Assembly (NCBI GenBank): GCA_029204225.1
Contig: CM055096.1
Coordinates: 69,773,444 to 69,837,443 of the forward strand
Origin: Diphasiastrum complanatum
Taxonomy: Eukaryota > Streptophyta > Lycopodiopsida > Lycopodiales > Lycopodiaceae
Reading direction: 5' to 3'
Length of the DNA: 64,000 nt
The translations under genes were made by a program, and so were the position numbers. Positions 1 through 11,061 of this stretch are shown piece by piece (the first letter of the stretch is position 1; each line of letters opens with the position of its first letter). The notes below the pieces were generated by a model that did not search any database, had not been told where the DNA came from, and worked only from the letters and a program-made list of their open reading frames with translations.

Positions 1-1278
1 TTGATTCCTGGAACATAAAGCACATTTTTTAAGTACTTTTCTTTACCATTAGGCAAAATAATGGCTACAATTCCAATTCCATGAATAGAATAAGATGCAT
101 CATCTGCACATTGTACCTTACTTCCATTTTGCACTTTCACTAATTTAGTGAATGCTTCTTTACGAGAAGTCATATGACGAGTAGCACCACTATCAATCAC
201 CCATTCAATGGGCTGAAAATCAGCAACTTGCAAAACAGAATCTGGATTCCTCATAGATGTAGTAGTACTAGTAGAAGCAATATTAGAGACAAAAGCATAG
301 TCTTGGTTGAAGAGATCACCACTAGCTTCACGCTCTTGCTCCAAAGTAGCAAGTGAAGCACTAGTATCAATTCCTTTACCCTCCTCTTTCGCAAGCTTCT
401 TCTTACAATCCTTGATGAAGTGCCCATAACTTTTGCAATAATGGCACTTCCCTTTCTTCTTTTGAGTTTGACATTTTGACCTCCAACGGACTTTTGCTCA
501 TCCTTGGAAGGAGGATTCTCCTTTCCTTTTGACTTGCCTTTGCCCTTGCCTTTTGTGAAGAAAGCTTGATCTTGTTGAGGACACACCCGCAAAGTTTTGC
601 CTCGTTTGCTCCTATTGAAGAAGCAGCCCAACAAGTTCATCAAAGGAGAGTTGCTGTCCCCTAAGAGAGATACTCAAAGATGAAACAAATGGAAGATAAG
701 ATGAAGGTAATGAGTTGAGAGTAATGGAAACAAATTGAGCATCCTCAATTATCTCATCAATATTGAGAAGCTCCTTACGAAGATCCTTGATCTTCGTCAA
801 GTGATTGGTCACTTGATCCCCTTCTTGCATCTTCAACAAAGAAAGCTGATTTCTGAGATACACCAATCTTGCTGGATTTTTGACTCTATACATAGTATAG
901 AGTGTATCCCACGCACTTTTAGATGTCTTACAAGACCTAATATGAGAGGTAAGATAGATCTTTTCATAGCAAGAGCAACCATAGAATGTGCTGGTGCATC
1001 CCTTCTATCCCACTTCTTTTGTTCTTCCGAAGATGTAGAAGATGATGTTGATGATGGTGATCCACGAGGTGTAGGAGGTGCCAAAGACGGTCACCATTGA
1101 CCAAATCCCACAGCCCTTTCGCTATGAGAAGATTCTTCATCAGGTAACTCCACAAGGAGTAGTTTGTGCCATCCAACCGATCTTCAATAAACAAAGAACC
1201 GATAGCTTCCGATTCTTTAGCCATTACTTCCAACAAAATTTCAGCTTGTAGTAGATAGGAAAGAGAGCCTTTCCACAA
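1..1278 (-). mobile_element. Ty1/copia gag-protease fragment, runs off the left edge
   Basis: Read on the minus strand this is the 5' coding part of a copia polyprotein. Gag starts near 1222 with MAKESEAIGSLF, then a UBN2-type gag domain (LDGTNYSLW early; ITLNSLPSSYLPF near its end). A CCHC zinc knuckle, CHYCKSYGHFIKDC, lies at 405-446. The aspartic protease follows, with the catalytic DSGA of VIDSGATRHM at 183-194 and a KNVLYVPGI-like segment at the left edge. The frame changes at least three times between 1278 and 1, so the copy is dead. Integrase and reverse transcriptase would lie beyond the window. Assignment rests on the knuckle plus protease order, which is diagnostic of copia; the gag is typical of plant copia. 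No primer site or LTR end could be fixed upstream. Confidence 0.88.
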
Positions 1279-2250
1279 CCAAATCTACTAAAAAATTTGC
1301 AGCAAACAAAGAGCTGAAAGTAGGAGCACAAGATGTCTTTCAATCTGCAACCAAAGTGCCCAAAAGATAATGGATAGATGGCTGTCTTTCTGCACACAAA
1401 AAAACCAGCTTCTTGAAAATTAGGTTAGCTTCGATTGAAGCCTACACCGAAACCCAATTAGGAAGCCAAATAGTGTGATCAACACACACTCCAATAGGGC
1501 TGTTGAAAGCACCCTACTACTTGCTGAGAATTTGCAAATTTCTAGCCACAAGTTGACCTAACCCTGAATAGGGTTTGCTGAATTTTGGGCGCCCTCCTAC
1601 ACAAATGCAAACCTGAAAACAAAAACAGCAAGATAAGGAGACACCACAACCAAAAATCAGTAGCAGCTTTTTGGGCGCCCTCCTCCAAACAAAACTTGCT
1701 GAAAATTGGTTGCATAAAAATCAGATTTGAGATTCTGATTTTTGGGTGCCAAAAATTGCTCCTCCAAGATCTCTGATGGCCGCCCTCCTTCAACCTGAAA
1801 AGAGACAAAAAAGCTGATCCAAACTCCACTTGAAAAGATCAGCAAGATGCTGAAATTTCACAACAAGGAAGCAAGAGTCAAGTCACCAAGATCTAGTTAT
1901 TAATTAATCTCCACAAAAAACAAGAGAGAAGAGGCTGGGCACCCAACTCTAAGAGAGAAAGGGAGAAAAAAGCAGCAAGAGCAATGGAGAGCAATGCTTA
2001 GCCAAACTGTAAAAATGAAATATAATGAGCATCTAAGTACTCTACCTGGATGTGACCAAATGCCACCAAACCCTAAGGTTAACCACTTACTAAATGTAGG
2101 GCACCCCCAAAAGTCAAGATAGGGCCCCTAAACAAAATTAGACCCCTAAGGACCCACGAGTCAGTACATGGCCAAAATTGGGTCCAACTGAACTTAAGAC
2201 AAACTTAAGATGGCCTAAATAACTAAATACCCATGGTTACACAAATCTCG
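1279..2250. other. Non-coding leader or LTR-like stretch between two copia fragments
   Basis: No gene. It lies upstream of the gag at 1222 (minus strand), where a leader and 5' LTR would be expected, but I found no TG...CA boundary or tRNA-Met primer complement. It holds three copies of a GC-rich motif, GGGCGCCCTCC at about 1587 and 1674 and the variant GGCCGCCCTCC at about 1780, in otherwise AT-rich sequence. Confidence 0.4.
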
Positions 2251-2256
2251 ACCCTT

Positions 2257-3090
2257 TGGGTCAAAGTGACCTATGGATTAACTTTAGCATAGTCACTAAC
2301 ATAGCTATAGTAGAAAATGAAAGTAAATTTTTCTTTAAAGCTGGAACATAGAGAACATTCTTAATTTCTCCTATATCCCCTGAAGGTGAATGTACTCTCA
2401 TTGTACCTCTACCTTTGATGTCGTAAGAAGAATCGTCTCCAAGCTTGACATGTGAATTTACACCACTGTCAACAGATTGTGTAAACCACTCATGATGTGG
2501 TATCATATGTTGCGTTGCTCCAGAATCAATATACCAACAGTCTTCAGAGATCTCTGATGTTGAAGCTGAGAATAACTCATAGCATCCCACAACTTCACTT
2601 TTGTCTTCGTCTTCAATGAAGTTGCCTAACTGCTTCTTCTTGTCCTGGATTGCCTTCTTTTTCCTGCACTCAAACGCAAAATGACAATATTTAACACAAA
2701 AGTTACAATTACCATTTCTCTTTGGATTGGATTTGGAACTATCTCCTTTTTCCGTATTGTCCTTGCCTTCCTGCTTCTGATCCTTTTTGCCTCCTTCTTC
2801 TTGCCCTTCTTACCTTGATTCTTGGAAAAGAATCCCAGTTCCTTGAAGTCTTCCCTAGACATCAAGTTTTGTCTTCGTAATTCCTCTTGAAGTAGCAAAC
2901 CATTGAGCTCGTAAAATGTCGACGATCTCTCCCTCAAACTTAGTGTCATAACAAAGTTCTGATATTGTAATGGTAAGCTATTCAAAACAATTTGTACTAG
3001 AGTATTATCAAGTACAATTTCTCCTATAGAAGACAACTGATCTCTTTCAAATCTCCATAGCTCTCCCCAGCTAACAAAAACATCGCCTTC
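2257..3090 (-). mobile_element. Ty1/copia gag-protease fragment
   Basis: Minus-strand copia relic. The downstream half of gag reads QIVLNSLPLQYQNF and continues to LLLQEELRRQNLM. A lysine-rich linker and a CCHC knuckle (CNFCVKYCHFAFEC, about 2655-2700) follow after a frameshift. The protease has WYIDSGATQHM with DSGA at 2516-2527, then KNVLYVPALKKNLLS. Similarity to gag stops near 3090; sequence above that does not continue the domain. It is a separate insertion from the fragment at 1-1278, with a different protease sequence in the same orientation. Integrase and later domains are absent, so the copy is truncated at about 2257. Confidence 0.85.
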
Positions 3091-3510
3091 AATGTTGATA
3101 AGATGTAGTCTTAAGAGATGTACAGGCTGAAAATACAGTACAGAAGCTAATGAGGATGTCAAAAAATGTGAGACTGCAGATGCATATGCTGAAGATGTCA
3201 CCACAAGATGTCAATATCATATAACAGACCACAAAAACATACATGTTGAATGGTAGGAGCAATAAGTATAAAGGCCGAACTCTAAACCACAACAAAGAAA
3301 TGGAAAATATGAGAATTGTCAAATGATAATATGCAAACTTTTTCAGGCTATCAACATGGGTCAATAATGGAAGACGAAGGCATGACAACAAAGAGTTTCA
3401 GAGCATTGTTACTGCAAACACGCACGAACCATGTCAGATGAATGGACCAAGAAGGAGAATAAAACCATCAATATACATCATGGCTAAAGGGTCCCATAAC
3501 AGAACCATTG
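3091..3510. other. No recognisable gene
   Basis: Short open stretches on both strands show no recognisable domain. Nothing here supports a gene or RNA. Confidence 0.5.
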
Positions 3511-4060
3511 CTAACATATGGACCAATGCCCCATCACGACCAAATAGAAAAAATTTAGGTAAAGTACCAAGATCATGCACCAATATTCCAATACATGTGC
3601 TACACAACTAGATACATAATTGCTACCAGTAGACCATCTCGTTGTACCACTGGCTAAGGTATCAGCTATGAAAAGATTAGGAGTGAACAAAGGATGGTGC
3701 ACCCTGCAGAGCTTGCCTTGTCTATGCCAATTCTTCAACTCTTGTTGTTCCCTATTATGCTTTGCCTTCATATCAATAATTTGTTGTTGTAGATTGTTGA
3801 TAGCCATCAAAAGGGAATCAGCATCATGGGCAACGATAGCACCCATAGCTTCAACCACCGCTTTAAGATGGAAGACTTCCAAAGGAGGAAGATACTCCGA
3901 ACTTCAACCAAGGCATCAACCAAGGTAAAACAAAAGCAACAATTATTCACTTATTCACATCACTCTCAAGAAAGCTTCTTATTCTCCGAGAACACCTTTG
4001 GGGTATGGCTGCCACAAATTTGGAGAAAAATCAAATTTTAAGGATGGCAATCCACCACCA
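3511..4060 (-). mobile_element. Possible gag-like internal region of an LTR element
   Basis: The minus strand carries an open frame from 3882 down to 3511 with a predicted amphipathic helix (ADSLLMAINNLQQQIIDMKA then KHNREQQELKNWHRQGK). I do not recognise the family. Its place, about 300-500 bases downstream of a probable primer site and LTR (4374-4826) in the same orientation, is that of a gag gene, so I infer a retroelement origin. In-frame stops upstream show it is decayed. It could instead be unrelated non-coding sequence. Confidence 0.35.
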
Positions 4061-4373
4061 CCACCCTCTCATGCCTGGATCAAGAGGCAACTGAGGAGAA
4101 CTGGCCAGCTGCCTGCTTGCGTGGCAGCTGCCCTGTCGGCACATGAGCCCCACTAGCCAGCTGCGGGCTGCCACCATAGCTAGCTACACAGCCAGCCAGC
4201 CCAGCTGCTAGACATGTTAGCTAGTTGGCTGGTGGCAATGACCCCTGATCTCCTCTTCTTTTTTCAGAACCCTAATCCAGGGTTTTTAAGTGAATCCTAA
4301 ATAAATTTGTCAAAAAAACACAACAAACTTATAATTCGTCAAGGGGGAATCGATCACACCTGTAACACAGCAG

Positions 4374-4389
4374 TGGTTCTGATACCCAC
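4374..4389 (-). promoter_or_regulatory. Probable degenerate tRNA-Met primer-binding site
   Basis: On the minus strand the sequence reads TGGGTATCAGAACC, close to the usual plant primer site TGGTATCAGAGCC with one inserted G and one change. It directly borders the putative LTR that starts at 4390. Confidence 0.45.
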
Positions 4390-4826
4390 TGTTACAAACT
4401 ACGTAACTGGAAGCCACTAGGTGTTGGTCATCACAAGAGTCCAAACACTCATGTTCCACCCTGCCATAGGATCCAATTCAGATCCCACCTCTGTGCCCTA
4501 GGCCAGAGACTTGGTATCAAGCAAGATCTGACCTCCAATACTAACAATGTCCCATACAGCCACCAACACTTTTAGCCATCTCCTACCTCTGGCTGGCTCT
4601 TATCCTAGCTGTGCACATGCACACTACCATCCACCTTCTCCTAGGTAGATAAAATGAATGGTAACTGAGAACTCCTCCCCTATACTAACAAGGTAGGAGT
4701 CTCCACACCAAGCACATATCCCTAATTACGACAAGTGGCCCACATGTGGTCCACGAGTCACTGGTCAAGCCAGAAAGCCCTAGTCTTTCAAGTAAGATGC
4801 GGGACCCAAGGGGTTGGGCCCTAACA
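4390..4826 (-). repeat. Putative LTR (about 437 bp)
   Basis: On the plus strand the block begins TGTTACAAAC just after the primer complement and ends GGGCCCTAACA, so the ends form the short inverted repeat TGTTA...TAACA usual for LTRs. It is followed at once by a (GA)n tract. No partner LTR was found in the window, so either the element is truncated or the partner is too diverged to see. Confidence 0.45.
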
Positions 4827-4845
4827 TAGAGAGAGAGAGAGAGAG
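4827..4845. repeat. (GA)n microsatellite
   Basis: Nine GA units directly beside the LTR end at 4826. Confidence 0.95.
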
Positions 4846-5399
4846 CTTTATTGATGTCTTTTAAATGCCAAGAAGGCATATAAGATAAGGTACATGTCAA
4901 GTGTGTATAATGAAAACTACGGGAAACGTCTCCGGAACTATAAATGGATATCTAAATCTAGAACAAAAGGGGGGGGGAACCTTGAATAAAAGCCTAGATA
5001 TAAATGTGCAAAAGTAGTGATTTCATCATTCAATCCTGCTGAATAGCAGGCCGTAGTCCCAAAAGATGTGTCCGAAGTGGGTCGCTGTCGCTGTCGTCGA
5101 CTTGGGTGTCGAGGTGATCACTAGGTACATGATTGCAAAGTGTGTCGAGTGTCTCTAATAGTCATAGGATACTATATACAGCGTCTCTGATCTCTATGCT
5201 GGTCCTGGGTAGGAATATTGGTCTCATCATCAGACTCAAAGATATCACGAGATCTTCTACCAGGGAAGAAAGAGGTGATCTAAAACTGTGAGGTATGACT
5301 ATGTTGTGTGTAGCCTAGATTGTACCGAAGTAATAGCATCTCACAACTAATAAGTGCGGCACAACATGGATCCACATATGTGATGAGAGCATGTAATGT

Positions 5400-6270
5400 G
5401 ACTAGGAAACCTCTGAAGTCACAAAAGAATCTCCCTCTAATCTCATAGTATACAGGACATTAGACAAAATGATCCTCAATCTCAATCTCATCCATAATGG
5501 TACAAAAATGGAAAAGCCTCTCCGCTCAAGGTATACCCTGAAAACGGCCCTTCTCAACTGCAAGCTGGTATGAAGAGACTCTGAGTTGGCCCGAAAGGAG
5601 CCTAAGACCATGCAAAAGACGTCCAGATAGCAAGGCAGAATCGACAAACCAATTGTGTCCAACTCCAAGAAATGAGTCTGATAAAAGTCAAGTTTGACTC
5701 CCAACTCACCATGCCAAGTACGCTAAATGTTAGCTCGCTAAAGGAACTGGAAGATATACTGATGAGAATCGACAGGGAGATGCAAGATGGAAATGCCAAA
5801 TGTATCGAGTAGGTGAGAACACTAAGAATACCATGAGACCTGATATTCCTGAGAGTGAAGATGCTATGAAGATGATGTAAGTGCTAGCTGAGAGTATTGC
5901 ATCTCTGTAACTGGGAACCCCATAGTAATGAGCTGAAAGATGGCATCAAGCTGAAGTGGTGTGAATGCAAACTCCACAAGGATGCTCTGGTGCAGAACTG
6001 AGGGCTTAGCTCGAATCATACATGATAACAAGGTGACCAGCAAGCGAGAGAAATTTGAGGAAGAAATACTAGTACACCAAGTCTCTATAGCATATAGGGC
6101 TGTGGGAGTCACAATAGTATCAAAAAGCCAACACTTACTCGGGGGATCCCAAATAAATATCTTGAAGTAGAACCCCTCGAGCTGGACAAGGGAAGAATAT
6201 TCCTTCCCAAGTCTAGCAACAACTGCCCATCTCATACAAAAGATAGACCCGGAAAAAAGAACTCCCAAAT
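5400..6270 (-). mobile_element. LINE (non-LTR) ORF2 C-terminal fragment
   Basis: The minus strand encodes the part of a LINE ORF2 that follows the reverse transcriptase. Between 6268 and 5864 it reads YLGVLFSG-like, then FDTIVTPTALYAIETW and a long stretch to FQLITMGF. This matches the 'thumb' region of plant LINEs, whose usual form is FD-LVTPTLLYG-E-W. Between 5704 and 5402, in a second frame, it reaches a Cys-His segment, CTIMDEIEIEDHF-CPVYYE, which resembles the terminal zinc-binding motif of these proteins (C-x10-H-x3-C). At least two frameshifts and a stop inside the motif make it a pseudogene. Catalytic reverse-transcriptase motifs and the endonuclease are missing. Confidence 0.72.
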
Positions 6271-7032
6271 AGGTGTAAGATGATTAGGATTGATGTAAAA
6301 TCCTCCTAAACATCAATCAACCACATTGATGTTTAGGATTTTTGTAAAAATTTTAAGTAACGGAGGACTGACAATGCCATTACCAATTTATAAATCACAT
6401 GGGGCATGCATTTGTCACATAAGCAAATGGTAAACTAGAACCACGTGTTATATAGGTGGCTTCAACAAGTGTTTTGAGCAACTTAGGCTGTTAAGTGCAT
6501 TTTCAAAAAAATACACATAGCTCCCATACCTACCCCAACATTAACATGAGCTTGTACAAGTATTTACTCAAGGCCACTTGCTAGAGGTAAGTGCAAGTGG
6601 TCTCAACTTTGATTTCAATGATGTAATAGTGAGTGTTATTGTGCAAGGGACCACAACTCTGCCACTAATAAAGGGTAAGTGAACATAGTAAGGGACCTTC
6701 TTGAGCAAGTGAACTTACCCCATTTTGACATCATTTCTTGTAACATTAACTGACATAAATCTAGGGGAAGGAAGCAAAAGTAACAAGGAAGAGAACAATT
6801 AAGTAGCATGAAAGTTCTTAGGCAGTAGTTTAGAGTTATACTTTCAGTTTTTTAATCTTGCGAAGGAGCAAATTAATACCACACCTCTTCACTCAAGTAC
6901 CTTCTGATACAAAGTGAATCGAGACTAAAAAAATCATTACGGACGTTGTCTGGAAGTGTTAGCCTCAGAAGGTTGAGGCTTTTCCAAAAGCTATAACCAA
7001 AGATGTCAAAGAAGGTGCAAGGAAAAAACTAC
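6271..7032. other. No recognisable gene
   Basis: AT-rich sequence with no recognisable domain. It may contain the 3' part of the candidate gene at 7033-7325: a short segment flanked by CCCCTAG and GTAAGT lies at about 6717-6760 on the minus strand, but it would add only four codons before a stop. Confidence 0.35.
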
Positions 7033-7325
7033 CTGACATGAACGAGATTTGTTGGATGGGGTGATCGAAGGTGTAAGAAAAGAAGGTCCTCTAATTCCTG
7101 CAACAAAGGCTGCGACAATTGCCACTAATGCCGCTACAATCAAACCATTCCAAATCCATGCTCTTCGCTTAGGCAACTTCTTGGATTCCCTGTGGGGAGC
7201 CTCTGGCCCCATCTGCTGCTGCGCCTCTCCCAATTCTGATATACATTACCAAAATAATATACAAAACCACCTATCCTTCCCTTTCCTTCGCATTCTCGAT
7301 GGTCGGTCGGTCTGCCCGTATGCAT
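7033..7325 (-). CDS. Candidate small single-pass membrane protein (two exons, 3' end unresolved)
   Basis: I do not recognise this protein. Proposed exon 1 is 7325-7271 (ATG at 7325; donor GTGGTT) and exon 2 is 7235-7033 (acceptor TATCAG; donor GTAGTT). The phases agree (18 codons plus one base, then two bases plus 67 codons). The product begins MHTGRPTDHREC, has a basic patch KKLPKRRAWIW, one hydrophobic segment of about 20 residues (GLIVAALVAIVAAFVAGI) and a Ser/Pro-rich tail. A membrane helix after a basic stretch suggests a single-pass protein with its N-terminus in the cytosol. The splice sites are weak and start and stop are inferred. An alternative start is the ATG at 7212. It could be a chance open stretch. 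Confidence 0.33.
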
Positions 7326-9470
7326 CTGATGGGAAAAAGAAGCAAAAATAGTAGATGGGAAAAATAAGCAAAATCAGTACAGGAAAAGCAACGAAAGTAG
7401 GGATGGAAGGGAAGCGAAGGATCCGGATCTTGACTTGAATTGAATTTTGTAGTTGTTGTTATTACGATGGTGCTTCTTACACTACATTGACTCCCACTCC
7501 CAAATTACATTGGATTTTACCATTGCACGGACTGTGGCATAGGCTCAAGCTCATTATTAGGACCTGACACGGTGTGGCATGTTGAGTTGTCAAAGAGAAC
7601 TTAAGAGAAATGGATCCATGATATGACGGAGATTCGAATTGGCCAATCAAATTGTGACCTTTCATTTGGCAGTTATCCTCCAAGTTTGAAAGAGGGGTTA
7701 AAAAATAAACACGCAAGTGAAAGGGCCAGGTAAAAGAACTTGTCGCTCTTTTGAAACCGCCCTTAATACTAGAAAATCATTTTCCACATGGAGTTACTTG
7801 ATTGATTTGATGCACAACTAACTACAAATTATTTGTGAATTCATATCCACAAAAGTAAAATGCTTGGGTGATATGGAAAAAACATTTCTATCTTCACACA
7901 TTATTGGACAAAAGTATGTCAATCTTTGATTATCCAAATTAATGTGAGTTTCATACATTGTTGATAAAGAATATGGAAATCCATACTTGCAACTAACTTT
8001 TTTGTTTTTTTGAAAAATTTAAAGTGCATGACTTCCTACAAAGATAAATTTGTTTCGTCGCACAAGGTGATAGAGTTCTTTTTTATGAATCTAAATTGGT
8101 TCTATGAAATTTTTTTAGGTTTCATCAAACATAGCTAGTACACATGTGACTATCTCATTATTGCTCTACTTCAATTTCATCTATCCAAACAATAATGTGT
8201 GCATGCACTCGATTTTAAAACTCATACTAGTCATGTAGTGTTGGACATGTCCAAAAAGTGGTTTTGGATGACGGTAAATATGTTTTTATAAATTGGTCTA
8301 ACCTTGTTACAAACCTTTTATAAATTGGTCTAACCTTGCTACAAACAACATAGTTTATCAGATTATAGTATTACCAAGTTTTCAATGTGTTGGATTTCAT
8401 TCCATCGCATGGTTGCTTCACCAAATGTCAAAGTTAGAAAAAGAATGTGGTAGTCCCCAACACTCCACTATGGAAAGTAAATCATTAAAGTTTCGTCAAT
8501 GCCAAGATGGAGTTATAGAAGTTTGGTCCAGTACGAGATCAAAATCAATTGGATGAGAATTGGCATTCTATAAAAAATATTCCTAGGGCTTATATATACT
8601 TGTAGGAACTCGCCCTACTCCACACCTATTTTTCTGTTTCTAGTTGCCAGGATTATCTCCTTTCGTGTATTTAGTCACCGTGGCTCAGGGGGAGAGGCTT
8701 CTTCTCTTTCTTTTCCCCCTGAATATGGTTTAGACTGAAAGCCCCATATTTGACAAGGATAAGGTCTAAACTTGAGTTAGCAGAACTTCCATCTACCAGT
8801 CCCACGAAGTGTTCCGATTCTTCATTTTGTTAAGTGTCGCACTTAATTGTTGGCAAATCTACAAGTGGGTTAGTGTAGAAGCCGCTCCCTAGAGACTTGT
8901 GTTATCCTCGATTATTATTGATCACATAAATAAGAAATTGTTTTAATTAGTTGGTAGATCCCAAAATCCTCAACCAAAAGTGAAAATCACTATGACCTAA
9001 TAATCCGACTGATTACATCTCAGTAAGTTCATTCAATCTACAAGCGAATCTCATTTCAATCAATAACCAATGAATTTAAAAAAAATTAAAACATTACGTT
9101 TCTTCAAAAAATGTATGTATCTGGGATTTTTGAATTTTGTCCAATATGAATTGAAAATATGAAAATCGATTTCCATGATCGAATTTTCAGTTTCCCAAAG
9201 GGAGATAGGTTAGCAAGAGGCTTGCCATGTCACCTTGCCACCTGGAATTCACACGTAAAATTATGGTAGGAGGGCGCACTTCTTCTAGCATGATTTCTCA
9301 AGAATCCTACTACACCCTGACATGCCTTCAATCTGAGGTTACAAGAAACCTACTAAGGCTCCTTAGAGAGCAATAGAAGCTTCTAGCATCCATAGGCTCA
9401 GATCCACCAAAAATCACTTCCAAGGAGGGCGCCCACAAGCAAAACTTTCAAGAATCAATGCCTAAGCCTC
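7326..9470. other. No gene seen; AT-rich intergenic sequence
   Basis: No coding similarity. It contains a tandem duplication at about 8284-8347 (TATAAATTGGTCTAACCTTG twice, period ~33 bp) and a TATA-like TTATATATAC near 8590 followed by a pyrimidine-rich stretch. GC-rich motifs AGGAGGGCGC lie near 9270 and 9424. No transcript can be assigned. Confidence 0.5.
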
Positions 9471-9751
9471 CCACCACCAAATTGGGTGCATGAGGCTTGA
9501 ATTAGAGACAATACTACCTACCTTCCAAACTGTATATAGGTCCAGATATTTCAGGTTCAATATAGAGAGTTATTCAAACTCAAAGACCACCAAAAATACA
9601 CTAATTTTTGAAGTTTTGAGACTCCTAACAATGACCATTGCTTACCAAACTTGTTCAAAGCCTCTGGACAACTTCAATACAGAGGATATGTTCCTTGATA
9701 GAAGCTTCTAAAGATCGTTCTTTTTTGTGAGGAGCAACATTGCATCATCAT

Positions 9752-10190
9752 GGTTGTCATACAAAACGATGCTCGTCTAATTGACAAGTTTGATGGCAAC
9801 AATTTTTATGTGTGGAAGCTAAAGATGGAAATGGTTCCGATTAAACACAATCTCTTGGAACGTTGCCACAGGAGTAGATGAGGAACCAAATCAAGTCGAA
9901 GGACTTGATGCATGGCTCCAACGAGACAACAAAGCAAAGGCGATACTCTTGAGCTTGAAAGATTCGCATCTACTTCAAGTCAGCAAAGAAAAGGGGGCTT
10001 AGGAAATACTATGTCTGTTCATTTCACTAAGTTGTGGGTACTCATTAATCAGTTGGTTACGGTTGGATTGGCGGTGAGTGATGAAAAGGCAGTCATGATG
10101 CTTTTAAACAGCCTTTCCGAGTCCTATGATCACGACATCAATTCTTGGCAGTCACGTTGCAAGGATCAAATGGAGAAAATGGTGGCATAG
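9752..10190 (+). mobile_element. Ty1/copia gag fragment
   Basis: A copia gag N-terminal half. It opens with a VVIQNDARLIDKFDGNNF segment followed by YVWKLKMEM, the usual start of the gag domain (x-KFDG-NF--WK-KM). After one or two frameshifts come EGLDAWLQRDNKAK, then VHFTKLWVLINQL and VMMLLNSLSESYDH, the UBN2 domain end. No zinc knuckle or protease follows; the sequence decays after 10190. Best read as an old truncated insertion in the plus orientation. Confidence 0.8.
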
Positions 10191-11061
10191 AGCATGCCCT
10201 TATTTTAGATGACGTATCCATAGTTGAATTAATCATGATAGGGTACGTTGTGTAGTTGAATTAATCATGATACATTAAGTTCTAAGTTGAATGCTAAGCT
10301 TTTATTGGATGTCTTATTTTTTAGTGGAGGACAACTAAAAATTAGTGCATGAAAACTTGACAAGCTAAAAATTTTCACAATTCCATACCTTCAACATTTT
10401 TTTTAGTAGGATTTTTCAGATGATCTTTTAATAATTGTAAGATTGTCGAGGCTATGTTTCATAAATTCTAGGATTCTACCGGTATTAATTTCAGAAAACC
10501 GATACATGAACCTGGGTATAAGAAAATATAGGATAACTCCAAAGAGGTTTCTCGAAATACTCTCTGAGGAACCTCAAAGTAGAATTTCACTATTGATTAC
10601 AAGTGTGTCAATGTTTAGTCCAAGGGCTTAAAATTTGAAAGCCCCTTGGTGCACTTATCACCGATTGAGAGGTCATGGACAACATGATTTAGTATTGTTG
10701 TTATAAATACATACTTAGTCTATTTACTTATGAATATAAGTTAGATACAGCCTGGCGACTTAACTTAACACCCTTTTAGGTGAGGGATTGTGGCACCGTT
10801 GGATCTTGGTAGAAACGTTAACATACTGCCACGTCCTAAAGACTAGTTGTTGAAAAAAAATCCACAGTGCCTTAATAACCTTTTCAGGTCACAGCTACTT
10901 TACATACACATCGTGCTCCCTCCACGATAGCCCGATCCGATCCAGAGCATATTTTACTTGTCTTTTGCAGGCAAATTTGGATTTTTTTTCTGGTATTTCA
11001 ATCGGCCGTATCGTTTCTGCATTGTCCGAATTGAGAGAAAGGGAGAGGCGGAGAAATTAGA
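10191..11061. promoter_or_regulatory. Intergenic and alpha-tubulin upstream region
   Basis: No gene. A 20-bp sequence, TAGTTGAATTAATCATGATA, is repeated directly at 10221 and 10253. The last ~150 bases before the tubulin ATG are pyrimidine-rich, then GGGAGAGGCGGAGAAATTAG, and must include its 5' UTR. A CTTTTGCAG at about 10963-10971 could be the acceptor of a 5' UTR intron. No clear TATA box is seen in the last 100 bases. Confidence 0.4.
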
